This document shows, piece by piece, positions 8,532 through 19,215 of a stretch of DNA of 64,000 nt. The stretch is from contig JAPNXP010000001.1 in the NCBI GenBank assembly GCA_028753945.1, positions 15,304,501 to 15,368,500 on the forward strand. Reading direction: 5' to 3'. The notes beneath the pieces were generated by a model, which had not been told where the DNA came from, searched no databases, and saw only the letters and a program-made list of their open reading frames with translations. This DNA is from Hexactinellida sp. DTS-2022. Its lineage: Eukaryota; Porifera; Hexactinellida. The stretch's first letter is position 1. Each line of letters begins with the position of its first letter. Position numbers and translations under genes: made by a program.

Positions 8532-9026
8532 ATGAATTTCCCTACAAAAATTGCCATACAGATGGCTTTTCTTCTATTCCTCCAACAAATGAATCTCTCA
8601 CATTGCGCTAACACAGCAGTAACAGTCATCACATGTAATTTAAGATGTATTGGTGGCATTGTAACAGTAATTAGTGCATTCGTTACTTTAACTTGCATCA
8701 CTCTGGGTTGTGTGGGATATTTCTGTAAGAAGCGAGCACTGCAAAACGCTATCCGAGTAAGAGCCAATAACCAGGGACGCATTGTTAGAGTTCGCGTTGT
8801 AGCCAATCGTAATGCACCCAATCCCACCACGAATACAGTTAGCACTGTGGTCGCCAATGCAGTTGTAGCTCCTCAGAGCAATCAGCCTACAGTCAGCAAT
8901 AATAGCATAGCTAACCCCGACACACTCCCTCCTGTCATTCCTGGATACACATACACTATTCCCAATCAGGTTGCTGCTGCTAATAACACAGTCTTACACA
9001 CTCCAACTGATAATGATCCTAAATAG
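8532..9026 (+). CDS. Small single-pass membrane protein, unknown family
   Basis: A 164-residue frame. Residues 1-26 form a clear signal peptide (hydrophobic AFLLFLQQ core, likely cleavage after SHCA). A short outer part with two cysteines (ITCNLRC) is followed by one membrane segment at about 41-66 (GGIVTVISAFVTLTCITLGC). A CKKR stop-transfer signal leads to a cytoplasmic tail that is basic at first and then low-complexity (N, P, T, V rich, repeated PTTNTVSTVVANAVV). This predicts a type I protein with its C-terminus in the cytosol. I do not recognise the family. A TATA box upstream and an intact frame support a real gene. It lies between two Helitron-like termini (7040-7762 and 9590-9799), so capture by a transposon is possible. 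Confidence 0.55.
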   Translation: MNFPTKIAIQMAFLLFLQQMNLSHCANTAVTVITCNLRCIGGIVTVISAFVTLTCITLGCVGYFCKKRALQNAIRVRANNQGRIVRVRVVANRNAPNPTTNTVSTVVANAVVAPQSNQPTVSNNSIANPDTLPPVIPGYTYTIPNQVAAANNTVLHTPTDNDPK

Positions 9027-9589
9027 AATAATTATGAGCTAACCCCATTAATATAAGTTTGTAATATATAATCTGAATGTTGTTCTCTCTTCCTATCCTA
9101 TGTATCTGTTTTTTTCATGTTAATGCTGGTAATGATCTAATGTTTTATGGGCTTACTTACACACTGGCCATAACATTTCAATTGTTAATCCTGTTTAGTA
9201 TAATTGATTTTTATCCTAAAAATATTACCCTGTCAGTACCAGAAAAATATAGTATTATCAACTTCTTGAAATTATGATACTTAGGCTAACTTAGCCATTC
9301 AAGGGAATTAAGACGGGCTTGTTTAATCATGATGTTAACCAATAAATCTTCCTGAAACTTAATCAATTATTTACAGAGTTGAATCTGAGATGTTTAATTT
9401 AGGAGCACCTTTGAGTTATGTAATGCTTGGCATAGCCCAAGGCTATCAACAGGAGTTTAGATACTAGATGATTATTGATCTAATTTTGGTTGCTGCCTAT
9501 CAATCTTGAAACTTATAAAAATGGATTAGTTTGCAAGAATTAATAGAAAAATATGGTAAACAAATTAAAGAAAATTCAAAATCTGTCTA
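9027..9589. other. Gene-less stretch after the membrane protein
   Basis: AT-rich, presumably including the 3' UTR. A 66-residue frame at 9077-9277 is hydrophobic but has the composition of translated AT-rich DNA, so I do not call it a gene. Nothing else seen. Confidence 0.3.
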
Positions 9590-9799
9590 GAAGTTAACTT
9601 TCAACGGGTATCAGAGGTAAACAAGTTAAAAGTATGCAAAATGGTAGTTAAAGGTGTGTATATATAACAACAACAACTATTTACTAGCTATATAATCAAT
9701 GGTTCAGTAAATTCAGTGAGGAGTAAGGCCGCGTAGCCGCCGACAACTTGAGGTGCATTGCACCGATCTATCGCAAAGCGACCGAGACCGAAGGGCTCG
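9590..9799 (+). mobile_element. Helitron-like 3' end, copy 3 (left limit unknown)
   Basis: The last 80 bases are the inverted counterpart of 7040-7120: the shared words CACCTCAAGTT, CGATCTATCGCAAAGCGA and GAAGGGCTCG, ending at 9799 before a T. The segment 9595-9680 is also an inverted relative of the 7440-7680 tandem units. The 5' terminus could not be found upstream. Confidence 0.4.
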
Positions 9800-10241
9800 T
9801 AGATAGATTAGATCACATTTATTTGGTGTTTTTTTAGTGTGTTTCTTCTAGTAAAAAAAACGTCATAGTAGAGTACTATAGTTTTATACTATAAGTGCAC
9901 ACTTGAAATCGTTCTGATGGAGTTAACATCAATGGCCTGACCAGACCATTGGTGGTAGAGATTTGAAATTTAGACAGGGGATAGATAATTTCCGGGAGAT
10001 GATCATCTCGAAGCCCAAATTCTCAATTTTGTCTTTGTTCCTCAGTTATATCGAACCGTGGACTACGAAATATTAAGGACGGAGTACTGAAATGAAAAAA
10101 AACGGACCATGGATATGTTAGAAGTGCCATATTGAAATTCATGATTTCCTCAATGAATCAATCATCTTGTTATATAAAAAATGGTATTTAAGTTCTATCA
10201 TAATTCCAGTCCTAATTGGAATTTATTATCAACAATATCAA
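9800..10241. other. Gene-less stretch
   Basis: AT-rich, no open frame, no inverted terminal repeats and no recognised motif. Confidence 0.3.
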
Positions 10242-12046
10242 TCAAAAGCTTTGATGATTGCAATTGTAGACACCATACATAATAAGGTAATAAAACTGAG
10301 GAGAAGTACATAATGTTTGTAAAAATTGAGTTATTAATTCATTAATCTTTAAACTTTTTGAGTTTCCGATAGTGGATATTTTTTGTTGTTCTCGTAGAGC
10401 GGAATTGACATTGCGTACTTTATTTGCCAAAATAACGTTCGCTGTGATTGTAGTTATCTTTCGGAGGATAGTCCACCCTTGCACATTGCAAAAACAACAT
10501 GTATTTCTCCAGTTTATGCTCTGGCTTTCTTCGATTAAAATAATTGTCAGCTGAATTAGGATTTGTTTAGAGGGCCCTGTTAAAAATCGTCGCATCAAGT
10601 TTCGTCATTTTCGAGTGTAATAAAGATCATGAGATGGCCATTTGAGAGCGCCTCGGTCAATAAGTTGAATTAGTTTATAAGTATCTTCCTTACCAACGAT
10701 TTCGAGTTGTTTATCCTGTGTAATCAATGACATACAAGTATCACACTTGACAGATTGCTTCAAATATGAGTGTACAGCATATCCACCGACAAAGGCAACT
10801 GATTGAAGAAGTGAGCTATCAAAAGTAATGGTCGAAAAGGATTGCAATGCTATGAGGTATATATCTAGGTTTAAAGCATAATTGGAAGCAGAGTGGACCA
10901 TGGGTCGATGGGTCATGGGTCACCTAAATCGATGGGTCAGGTGGGTCATGGGTCACGGCTCCCCATGACCTATTTGGAATTTCGATGTTCGTCCAGTTAT
11001 ACTAGTACGAATCCAATTAACCCAGAAACATTACAGGGTATTTCTTTGGTATTAGAAGTCTACCAAAATTAATTGATTGACAAGCATCATATGTTTATTA
11101 TAAGTCGGATTGTATACATAAAAGTTTAGATATTTAAAAAGGTCAATGGAATCACGATGGGTCAATGGGTCATGGGTCACAAAGGCGATGGGTCAGATGG
11201 GTCATGGGTCACCAATGTTGACCCATGGTCCACTCTGATTGGAAGGTTCGTTAGATGAGGAGGAACAGGAATCGATCATATCCTTTATACTGACGTAATC
11301 TGATTGTTATTTTTTCGAGAATATATTGAGGATGCTTGATAGCTTGATCCGTCGTTCACTTTCAATTATTTGAAAATAACTAACATGATAATGTGCACCA
11401 GACATCATACGATACAAATCAAAATGATGTTCGATTGGGTCATTTTGTAATCTTGATGTGAGCACTTAATTAAATCCACAATTTTGAGTGAGATGTTTAC
11501 TATTTCAATCAGGGCAAGGCACGTGTGAGAGAAGCTTGTGAAGGTTTTGGGACTCAATTTACCGTGTTTATTTTCACGAGATCGCCATCGTGCAAGCCAA
11601 TTAACAATGAGCCGTAGAAAAATAAAACGATAATCATCACACGTAAGAGGTTTGAAAAAATCATCATTAAGTCTGATATGCTTATGTGTTGTATTGACAT
11701 TGAAGATTTTCCAAACTTTTATAATAATGTCAAGAAACTCGTTTGTTTGGGTTTCGGAATTTGTTCGTGCGGAGTTGTAAATAGATAATGTAGCGAGTGT
11801 TGATGTGTCGAAAATCTTTAAAGCTAGGCTGACATTTTGCCGCTCTAAACTTGTGGGCCAGCAAGTTTTAGCTGTTAAACGATGACCCTGTTTGATGATT
11901 AAACTCTGCTCGTTTTTGTAAAGCATTCGAATATCTTGAAATTTCGCAATACGTATATGTTGGATATTTTGATAGTTCGGAAAAATAAGTGTGTTTGGAT
12001 AAGAAAATGTATGTTCCCAAGGTTGTTGAATTGATCGGTGGATCAT
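10242..12046 (-). pseudogene. P-element/THAP9-like transposase remnant, interrupted by a MITE
   Basis: Read on the minus strand, three pieces follow family order. 12046-11405 carries LTAKTCWPTSLERQNVSLAL and EFLDIIIKVWKIFNV, matching the central region of P-element/THAP9-type transposases. Near 11440 the frame shifts and continues as VLTSRLQNDPIEHHFDLYR with MMSGAHYHVS. After one in-frame stop near 11306 it runs to the C-terminal part with SVAFVGGYAVHSYLKQ, a CDTC pair and LIQLIDRGALKWPS (10916-10605), then ITANVILANKVRNVNSAL near 10400. A 349-bp hAT-like MITE (10889-11237) splits it; removing the insert and one target copy restores the frame at that point. The THAP DNA-binding and first catalytic parts are not visible. 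It is dead: one frameshift, at least one stop and one insertion. Confidence 0.6.
10889..11237. mobile_element. hAT-like MITE, 349 bp, 8-bp target duplication ATTGGAAG
   Basis: Terminal inverted repeats CAGAGTGGACCATGGGTC and its complement are perfect over 18 bp. ATTGGAAG stands directly before (10881-10888) and after (11238-11245) the element, the 8-bp duplication typical of hAT. The interior is full of GATGGGTCATGGGTCAC words in both directions and does not code. Confidence 0.88.
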
Positions 12047-12061
12047 TTAGAGTCCGTAATA

Positions 12062-12391
12062 GTGTAGGGAGCTATCTAGGATTTGTATAGTGTTGTTGAC
12101 TTGTTGTCAAAATCTGTTATGAAAACCTCCTTATTAGTAGAGACGGTGAGGTTTGTAGGAATTTGAACTCTCCTTTCTCAGTTCCCCATTTCCCTTTTTA
12201 GCTACTAATCGTATGTCAGATTCTATTTAAAACTGAAACAAAGGATGTACTCTGTATCCGTAAAGTACAGTTGTCTGTGTGCATAGCAATACTGCTACTG
12301 CGGTAAACGGAACTTGCGTCTCTGGAAAACTCGTCCCCAGAATTTTCTCTTAACAGAACTTATTTAGGAAGCTTTGCTATAGTTGAGGAGC
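12062..12391. other. Gene-less stretch between two transposase relics
   Basis: No open frame continues into it from either side and no repeat boundary is visible. Confidence 0.25.
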
Positions 12392-12616
12392 TCATTGTCG
12401 CAATCCCACTAGACAATATGATATCACCCGGGTACTTTCTTCCGAGTTTAATGAGTGTTGTATGAGAGCATTGTACCCTTTAAGCATATCGATGCGTGCA
12501 GGATTTGAGCCATGGTTATGACTAGAGTGAATCTCGTCGATAAATGTCGGGATAATTACTTGATTATCTCTAGTATACAATCGTGCTTTACACACCCCTC
12601 TCTTTTCCCAAACCAT
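12392..12616 (-). pseudogene. FLYWCH-like zinc-finger fragment
   Basis: The minus-strand frame contains CKARLYTRDNQVI, a downstream HSSHNH and then NPARIDMLKGYNALIQ. A C-x-ARL..H-x-H layout followed by a helix is typical of FLYWCH-type zinc fingers found in Mutator-like transposases and some host proteins. The N-terminal tryptophan/cysteine part and any transposase domain are missing. Fragment only. Confidence 0.4.
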
Positions 12617-12939
12617 TGCTCTACATTTTGTGAAAACTTGGTCAATGTATAAACAAACCCTTCGATAGAGGCTTTATCTTTTCCTCTAGTAACTCCTGAT
12701 TAATTCCATTGTGAGTGACGTTGACATTGCAGAATTGTAAAGTGATACGTATAACGAATAATAGTATTTTAGGTTTTGAAGGCCATTCTTATATACAGTG
12801 CCGGGAATTTTGTATACTTTCGTCAAGATTGTGTGGCTATTGAAGATTATAAACACACATTATTTATGTTATGAAACAACAAGATAGGTAATGAGTTTTG
12901 GGCTTCTTAATAATTAGAAAGACAGTGAAGAAAATAGAC
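12617..12939. other. Gene-less stretch
   Basis: AT-rich with a possible Tc1-like terminus (ACAGTGCCGGGAATTTTGTA) near 12795. No partner terminus found. Confidence 0.25.
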
Positions 12940-13050
12940 GAGTTTTCCGGAGGACGAATTTTCCGTTGGCAGGGGGACGAAAATTCCAGGAACGAATTTT
13001 CTGGGGGACGAATATTCCGGGGACAAAAGTTCCAGGGACGAAACTTCCGC
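12940..13050. repeat. Short tandem repeat, unit about 15-18 bp (GGACGAATTTTCC)
   Basis: About six imperfect units such as GGACGAATTTTCCG, GGACGAAAATTCCAG and GGACGAATATTCCGG. Each unit is itself nearly palindromic (GGAA-AATTTTCC). Frames crossing it on either strand are artefacts of the repeat. Confidence 0.65.
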
Positions 13051-13838
13051 CATTCTGCTCCTCCGTATACGTTCCATGTATTCGTGCGTGTAACTGTTTA
13101 GGAACTCTGATAATATGGAGATAGACGATAAGTTAGGAACATGCCACCCTTCTGCAACCATATAATTCAGTAATTGTTGATGTAGTATTTATTTTAATTC
13201 TGTAGATGCATTTTTGAATCCCTTCGAATTATGAGTTTAAGTTCCCTCAATAGACCATGGTTATGGGTCAGAGTGAATGGTGGAATTTCTGAATTTTCGT
13301 CGAAATGACTGAATGTTGGAAAGTGGTGGAATTTCAAAAAAATCGACTTAATGGTGGGAGTCAAATAGTCCACAATTCATGGTAGATTAGTTAAGCACCA
13401 AAAGGAAATTTGGTGGCTTAAATAAGATCTTTGGAGGCTAAGGTCACCAAACCACCTAATTTGTCGAGCACACACGAGCATGCTCTATGTACCTTATGAG
13501 CATGCTCTGTGTACTTTTTGTTATATGAATTTTCCATCATTCAGCTATTTTCCACCATTTTCCACCTTTCAGTCAGACCATGAACACTCAAAGGAAGTCA
13601 TTTCCTACGACTAAAAAATTGACTGAAATACTAATTTTGAGCCTTATATGTATGATAGTTATACTAAGTAGTTATTACGATTCATTTGCATTAATTAAGT
13701 AATTATTCCACTTCTTATATTATTTGTTCTACTTTCGACCTCAAATTTAATATAAATGTAGGTTGAAATATAATCTTGCTATATGCTATGTACTTTTTAT
13801 TGTATTTGTAATATCATATCTCTACATCAGTTCCACAG
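13051..13838. other. Gene-less stretch upstream of the third NHL gene
   Basis: Between about 13257 and 13590 both ends carry GGTGGAA / TTCCACC words in opposite orientation, which may be an old foldback element; the alignment is too weak to set borders. The 3' end (TTCCACAG just before the ATG at 13839) could be a splice acceptor for a 5' UTR intron, but no donor could be assigned. Confidence 0.3.
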
Positions 13839-15074
13839 ATGGTCAGTGCTATTGTGCCAGCAGAGAATCCATTCCTGGCACAGATAGAGAGTGTGCGAGT
13901 AGAGCTACGGGAGAGAGTAGCCAGAGCTCATCAGGTGCTGCGAGAGAGAGAGACAGCACTGCTGTCAGAGCGGCAGCAGCTAGAGGATGTCTGCAGGGGA
14001 GAGGGAGTTGGTAAACAGATTGATCAGCTGAGAATAGCGAAAGAACAAAACATTGCTACTCTTACGAATAATGAAAATCAGGAATTCCTCGAACAGAGTG
14101 TGGCTCTACTGGATGCCCGCATGAGAGAGCTAGAAGCTAGTCTGGAGACAGCTAGAGACAGGATGAGACAAGTGGAGCTGGAGTGGGATACAAACCTAGA
14201 AGGAATACTGAGTAGGACAGGATCGATTCGAGTGAGAGCAGTGGGGGACTACAAGGAGAAAGAAAATCCTATAAAGGTAGCTGGGAAACACAGGAATAAT
14301 ACCTCTTGCACAGCTGGAGAGTTCAAATGGCCTCATTCAATCGCAATTGACTCTGATACGAATTATATTTATATTTGTGATGGAGGGAATAACAGAGTAC
14401 AAGTCTTTAACGAATCTTTAGAATTCTTATTCACATTCAGTGACAATATGAATGACCCACTTGGTATCTGTATCCATCTTAACAAAGTCTACTTCACACA
14501 GTATGATGCTCATTCCCTCACTGTACACTCTACTGAAGGTAGATACATACAGTCAGTTGGGAGAAGAGGCAAGAAAGAACTGGAATTTCATTCTCCACTA
14601 GGAGTAGCTGCATCTACAGTAACTAAGCTAATTTACATTTGTGAATTCTACAACAATCGTATTCAATGTTTGAATTTGGATTTAACTTTTAATTCACTCA
14701 TTCCTAATGTTGTCAGGCCAAGAGATATCAAGCTAACTCCACAGAATATTATTGTATTGACAGCTGGAAATCCATGCATTCGATTCTATAACTACTCTCA
14801 TCAGCTGATTAGAGAAATAATAACTCGAGGAGAAGGCAAGCAGGTGATTAATCCTCTCTACTTCTGTCTGGACAGAGATTTCAATATTCTGTTGACCGAC
14901 TTCTCATCTAATTCTGTCCTGATATTCTCTAGCAGAGGAGAAGTGCTACACAAGTTTGGGAAGAGAGGAGAGGGAAGAGGAGACTTTATCTATCCTACTG
15001 GGATAGCTACGGATAGAGAAGGTAGAATTATAGTTGTGTCTCGAAACCCTGAACATTGTATTCAGTTATTCTGA
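13839..15074 (+). CDS. Coiled-coil plus NHL-repeat protein (paralogue of the gene at the left edge)
   Basis: A complete 411-residue frame. Residues 5-130 are a predicted coiled coil (RVELRERVARAHQVLRERE, later RELEASLETARDRMRQVELE). The NHL propeller follows: blade one near residues 162-192 (WPHSIAIDSDTNYIYICD, NNRVQVF), a second with YICEFYNNRIQCLNL, and a final blade with FIYPTGIATDREGRIIVVS. No RING or B-box is present, so it resembles the C-terminal half of TRIM-NHL proteins. The start is the first ATG of the frame, directly after TTCCACAG, so an upstream 5' exon is possible. It is near-identical over the shared part to 1-660, including part of the 3' flank, which indicates a duplication whose copies now lie about 14 kb apart. 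Confidence 0.85.
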   Translation: MVSAIVPAENPFLAQIESVRVELRERVARAHQVLRERETALLSERQQLEDVCRGEGVGKQIDQLRIAKEQNIATLTNNENQEFLEQSVALLDARMRELEASLETARDRMRQVELEWDTNLEGILSRTGSIRVRAVGDYKEKENPIKVAGKHRNNTSCTAGEFKWPHSIAIDSDTNYIYICDGGNNRVQVFNESLEFLFTFSDNMNDPLGICIHLNKVYFTQYDAHSLTVHSTEGRYIQSVGRRGKKELEFHSPLGVAASTVTKLIYICEFYNNRIQCLNLDLTFNSLIPNVVRPRDIKLTPQNIIVLTAGNPCIRFYNYSHQLIREIITRGEGKQVINPLYFCLDRDFNILLTDFSSNSVLIFSSRGEVLHKFGKRGEGRGDFIYPTGIATDREGRIIVVSRNPEHCIQLF

Positions 15075-15579
15075 ATCCATTTTAGACCTTTCAAAACTTT
15101 ATATATTTTTTATTTAGTGTTAAGTCTCCCGTATACTTAACTATTCCTATCAATATAATCAATTGTAATTAGGTTGTTTTCAGATCTTTTCTAGATACCT
15201 TTTGTGTCTCTATTAATTAATTAATTAATTGTCCCCACGTATACTTAATTATTCGGATCAATATAATCTATTGTTGTGGGTTACAAAATTTTGGCATTAT
15301 GGTCCCCATGGTGCTTATTCTCTCCAAATATTGTTAGCTCCCCAAATGTTATACTGTACACCAGTGATGTGCTCCGTTACTAAATCTTCCGTTACTCCGT
15401 TACAGTTACTTTATATCTCCCGTTACCGTTACCGTTTACTTTATTTGTTCCGTTACCGTTACTCCATTACCGTTACTTTATTTCTTCCGTTACCGTTACT
15501 TCTTTACTTTTGTTAAGTTTATCCGTTTTCCTATATTCAGTACAGTTTACCTTAATGTAACGGTAACTGATTTTAAAAA
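15075..15579. repeat. 3' flank with internal duplication, then CCGTTA simple repeat
   Basis: A motif GTATACTTAA-TATTC..ATCAATATAAT occurs twice (near 15130 and 15240), a local duplication in the probable 3' UTR. From about 15375 to 15500 the sequence is a loose (CCGTTA)n repeat. It may be part of a hAT-like element starting CAGTGATGTGCTCCG at 15362 and ending GTAACGGTAACTG near 15570; no target duplication confirms this. Confidence 0.4.
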
Positions 15580-17341
15580 ATCCAAAATTACAGCTGTACC
15601 GACGCATGTTCACTATATTTTGGTGGTGGTTTATTGATAGTGCCTCCAAAGGAACATGCTGTCGGCACAGCTGCAATTTTGGATTTTTTTGCCACGTACT
15701 CCTCACTATGAAGGTGTTAAATTATTTCAGAAGGGTGTTTCAAAAGGCAACGACCCTTAGAGTGGTGGAAGTTTCGTTTTAGCTCACTTCATTTTAGAGA
15801 TATTCAAGTTTCAGTAGAATTTAATAGGTGATGAGTCAGCATTTTTAGGTGCGTGTTGGGTATTCACCCAAATCCAACCAACCCATGGGAATTATTTAAT
15901 TCACAAAATTGTAAAATAAATTTTTTTGACGATGTCATAATCACCTCAAGGTGTCAAGTAAGTTATTAATTATTTAACACCATATATATTATATACAGCA
16001 AAACAAATTAAGTTCAATTATTTGCAATTATTATTAATTTAAATTGAATTTCACTATAATATTTGAATTCCACGCACTCGATAACCCCAAAATCCAAAAT
16101 TGCAACTTTGCCGACGCATGTTCCTTTGGTGGCACTATATTTTGGTAGTGGTTTTTTGATAGTGCCTCCAAAGGAACATGCTGTCTGCACAGCTGCAATT
16201 TTGGATTTTTTTTTAGCCATGTTATCATCACTATGAAGGTGTTAAATTATTTCAGAAAGATTTTTCAAAAGGCAACGACCCTTAGTGAGTTGGAAGTTTC
16301 GTTTTAGCTCACTTCATTTCAAAGATATTCTAGTTTCAGTAGAATATAATTAGTGATGAGTCAGCATTTTTTGCGTGTTAGGTGATCACCCAACACCAAC
16401 CAACCCATTCGCAAAAAGCAATTATCAAAATTGTAAAAACACATTTTTTTGACAATGTGATCATCACCTCAAGGTGTCAGGACCCATTTGTAGAGGTGTT
16501 AGTGGCATAAGGATCCATTGATAAATTGGAAGTTTGTTTCTATCTTGTATCATTTCTGAGATTTATGATATTTAATTAATTAGTATAAATAATTATAAAT
16601 ATTATTTATGATATGACACCAATTTCAATGTCAACTTACAATTATTAAGTTAAATTATTTTGTCATAAATAATTAATTAATTATTTTGGCTATCAAATTT
16701 CAATTCCGCACACTCGATAACCCCTAATAAACAAATTGGAAGCATCTATATAAGTCATATACTGACGGAATTAATTATAATTAATTACGTCAGTATATTA
16801 ACAGTGCAAGAGTATTCTTGCAGAAGGAAATATAATCACATAATCTGTCGTTGTTATGGAATGTAGAATCTTAGTTTTCAATTGGAAAATAGAAGCCTAC
16901 TCGATCTCACAAGTTGAATCAATATAATAATAACGAGTTGAAACAATAGAATTAGATTTAACACTTTTAATTGAACTGAAGTGTTAGTAAACAAATAAAT
17001 TTAAACCCCCACTTGTGGCATGAATTAAACCCATTATAAAAATTTGTCTTCTCCCATAAGACGCGGAATTTTATGGTGAATCCAAATATGAAATAAAGTT
17101 TGGGGGTTTAGTATAACATTTTTTTAGTCATGGACCAGAAATTCGTTAAAAGTTGTTAAAAATGTGTCAAAGATTTGTAAATTAAAAATCGTTACCCTAG
17201 ATGCAAATTAGACGGTCCATACGCACCTACATGCCAAGTATCAGCCCTCAATGTATTCTGGTGTGGCCAGGGCACCTGCTACGGAGAAATAAAAAATCCA
17301 AAATTGCAGCCTGTGCCGACGCATGTTCCTTTGGTGGCACT
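15580..17341 (+). repeat. Hairpin-repeat array, block 1 (plus orientation)
   Basis: First block of the array that fills the rest of the window. Hairpins lie at 15580-15684 (left arm lacks about 11 bp), 16092-16206, and 17296-17341 (only the left arm; cut by the module at 17342). Spacers are AT-rich and non-coding, with recurrent segments: GGTGTTAAATTATTTCAG just right of a hairpin, a CACCTCAAGGTGTCA palindrome about 250 bp further, and the conserved 95-bp box (GTGCAAATTAGACGG to CTACGGAGAAA) left of a hairpin. Confidence 0.8.
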
Positions 17342-17650
17342 GTTGCAGGCCATATGCGTTTCCAGGCGAAACGCGTTTCGCCTAGGCCAAACGCGTTTCG
17401 CCTGAGAAAAGACGCCAAACGCGTTTCGCCTAGGCCAATCGCGTTTCCATTTTAATATAATCCTCATGGGTGTCTATTATTAGATATTGAAATCACTATA
17501 TGCTATTTATCGTTGATGTGGTAATTAGAGGCTATTATTAAGCAGTTAATTAAGATCATCCAAGCTCTTCCTTTTCATTCATACACGTATTTAATTATTA
17601 TTCATTTATACGAATTAACCTAACCTTAGTTATAGTATAGTATTTTATTA
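17342..17650. repeat. CGAAACGCGTTT module, copy 1
   Basis: A module of about 300 bp whose outer 100 bp contain four to five units of GGCGAAACGCGTTTCGCC type, each a palindrome, then AT-rich sequence ending in TTATAGTATAGTATTTTATT. Other copies are at 23201-23507 and 41727-42035. Here it cuts a hairpin in half. Confidence 0.75.
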
Positions 17651-18009
17651 TTATTATTCATTATTAATTAAGGATCAATACAATTTACACAAATTCTAAT
17701 ACTGAGTACTGTGAGTAGCGAATTTTTATATCTAAGTGGCCGATTTTGTGATTAGTATCTTATGTGACTTATTAACTTATTAATTTTCCAAGTTTGGTTG
17801 ATTGCTTGTTATGCTAAGTAAATGTTTGGGGCAATTGGGGCTGTCGACATTTCAAAAGTGGCCTGCATATTCCTACCATGTTCCACTTGTGGCACAGGTG
17901 GCACAAATTTAAAGTGACTAAGTTAAAAACTAATTGTAGGAATATTTATTGTAAGGTGTCTCCTCAAGTAATTTCTTTGTCAACAGTATGACATTTAATG
18001 TGTGTACAA

Positions 18010-19162
18010 CAGTGGCGTAGCCAGGGAGGGGCCAGACGGGGCCAGGCCCCGGTTAGCGCGGCTGAGGCTTGGGGCCCGACCGGCTCAGGATTTCAACCCA
18101 GGGACCCTGCTGAAATACATAGTCAGGGCCTGCTGCAAAGGCGCATCTAGGACAAGGATGGGGAGCAAACATATTCTTCGTCGATACCGTTACTTTACTG
18201 TCCTATTATTGTTCAAACCAAATACTCTCGTTCAAAATCTAATTACTCTCATACTTTCTCGAGCTTTTCTTTTCAAAAGTGTGCAACCTCTATTATCCGA
18301 ACTATGTACAGTGCCCTACCAAAAGTATTCGTACGCCGCCGATAAATTCTGAATTTTAATTATAGATTTGCTGTCGAATTAAATCATACAATTAGCTAAA
18401 GGCTCGCACAAGGGTGGGGTTGGTTAACCGATGAGGCTACGGTTACAATTCGATTTCTCGCCACGGTTAACTGGTTAACCGCCCATCCTACTCAATACTA
18501 TAAATCCTTTATAAATTTTGATTATACTACAGAATAAGACTCAGCTCAGGCTCAGCTGTATATAGTACAACCGCATAAGTATAATAACTGATACATTTCG
18601 TGCTTTAGGTAAATTTAAATCAATGTTTTCTAAGAAAATTTATAAGTGGTGATGAGAAATAGATTTTGGACTACATATTCTGATAAAATTCAAAAAGATT
18701 TAATACTTTATACATTAATTTTCCAATAACTCTGCTGATATTCAACAGACCGGCTAACTGGTTAATAAAATCTCTAACCGTTAACCGAATCCAGCCTTGC
18801 CTGCAGGAGCAGGTGCGGCAGGTGTGGCCTTGACCGCAACAATATTTTAGAAAGCCGCATCAATATTCGGGTACCATTTTGAGTCAAACTGAGATCAATA
18901 ACTCGACGTCACTTCGCCGCACCAATAATAATTTCCTTGCTATGAGCCTGTATGAGATTGTGCTTAATAATGGAAGGAAATTAATGTATCTAGAACAATG
19001 CACACTATCTACGAGAATTGTTGAGATTAGTACCACAGAACAACCGTGAAGCGGTTGTTCTGTGGAAATTAGAGGTGTCGAAGCGACCGAGCAAGCGTTG
19101 TACGCTAGTATTATATAATATTATAGTTAAAAATACTTTGTTGTATGGGATGCCGTATCCCC

Positions 19163-19215
<53 letters not shown>

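Noticed and set aside
8486..8857. 123-codon minus-strand frame opposite the membrane protein
   Set aside because: Shadow of the plus-strand gene; no motif, while the plus frame has a signal peptide and membrane segment.
13257..13590. Possible foldback element with GGTGGAA/TTCCACC ends
   Set aside because: The inverted match is patchy and no target duplication or sharp border could be found.
13763..14014. Frame beginning with a hydrophobic stretch just upstream of the third NHL gene
   Set aside because: It overlaps the NHL coding region out of frame and its second half is the shadow of the coiled-coil codons.
18002..18352. 116-codon plus frame (mirror at 41025-41375)
   Set aside because: It starts on the target site and terminal repeat of the hAT-like element and runs into a Tc1-like end. 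No domain is visible.
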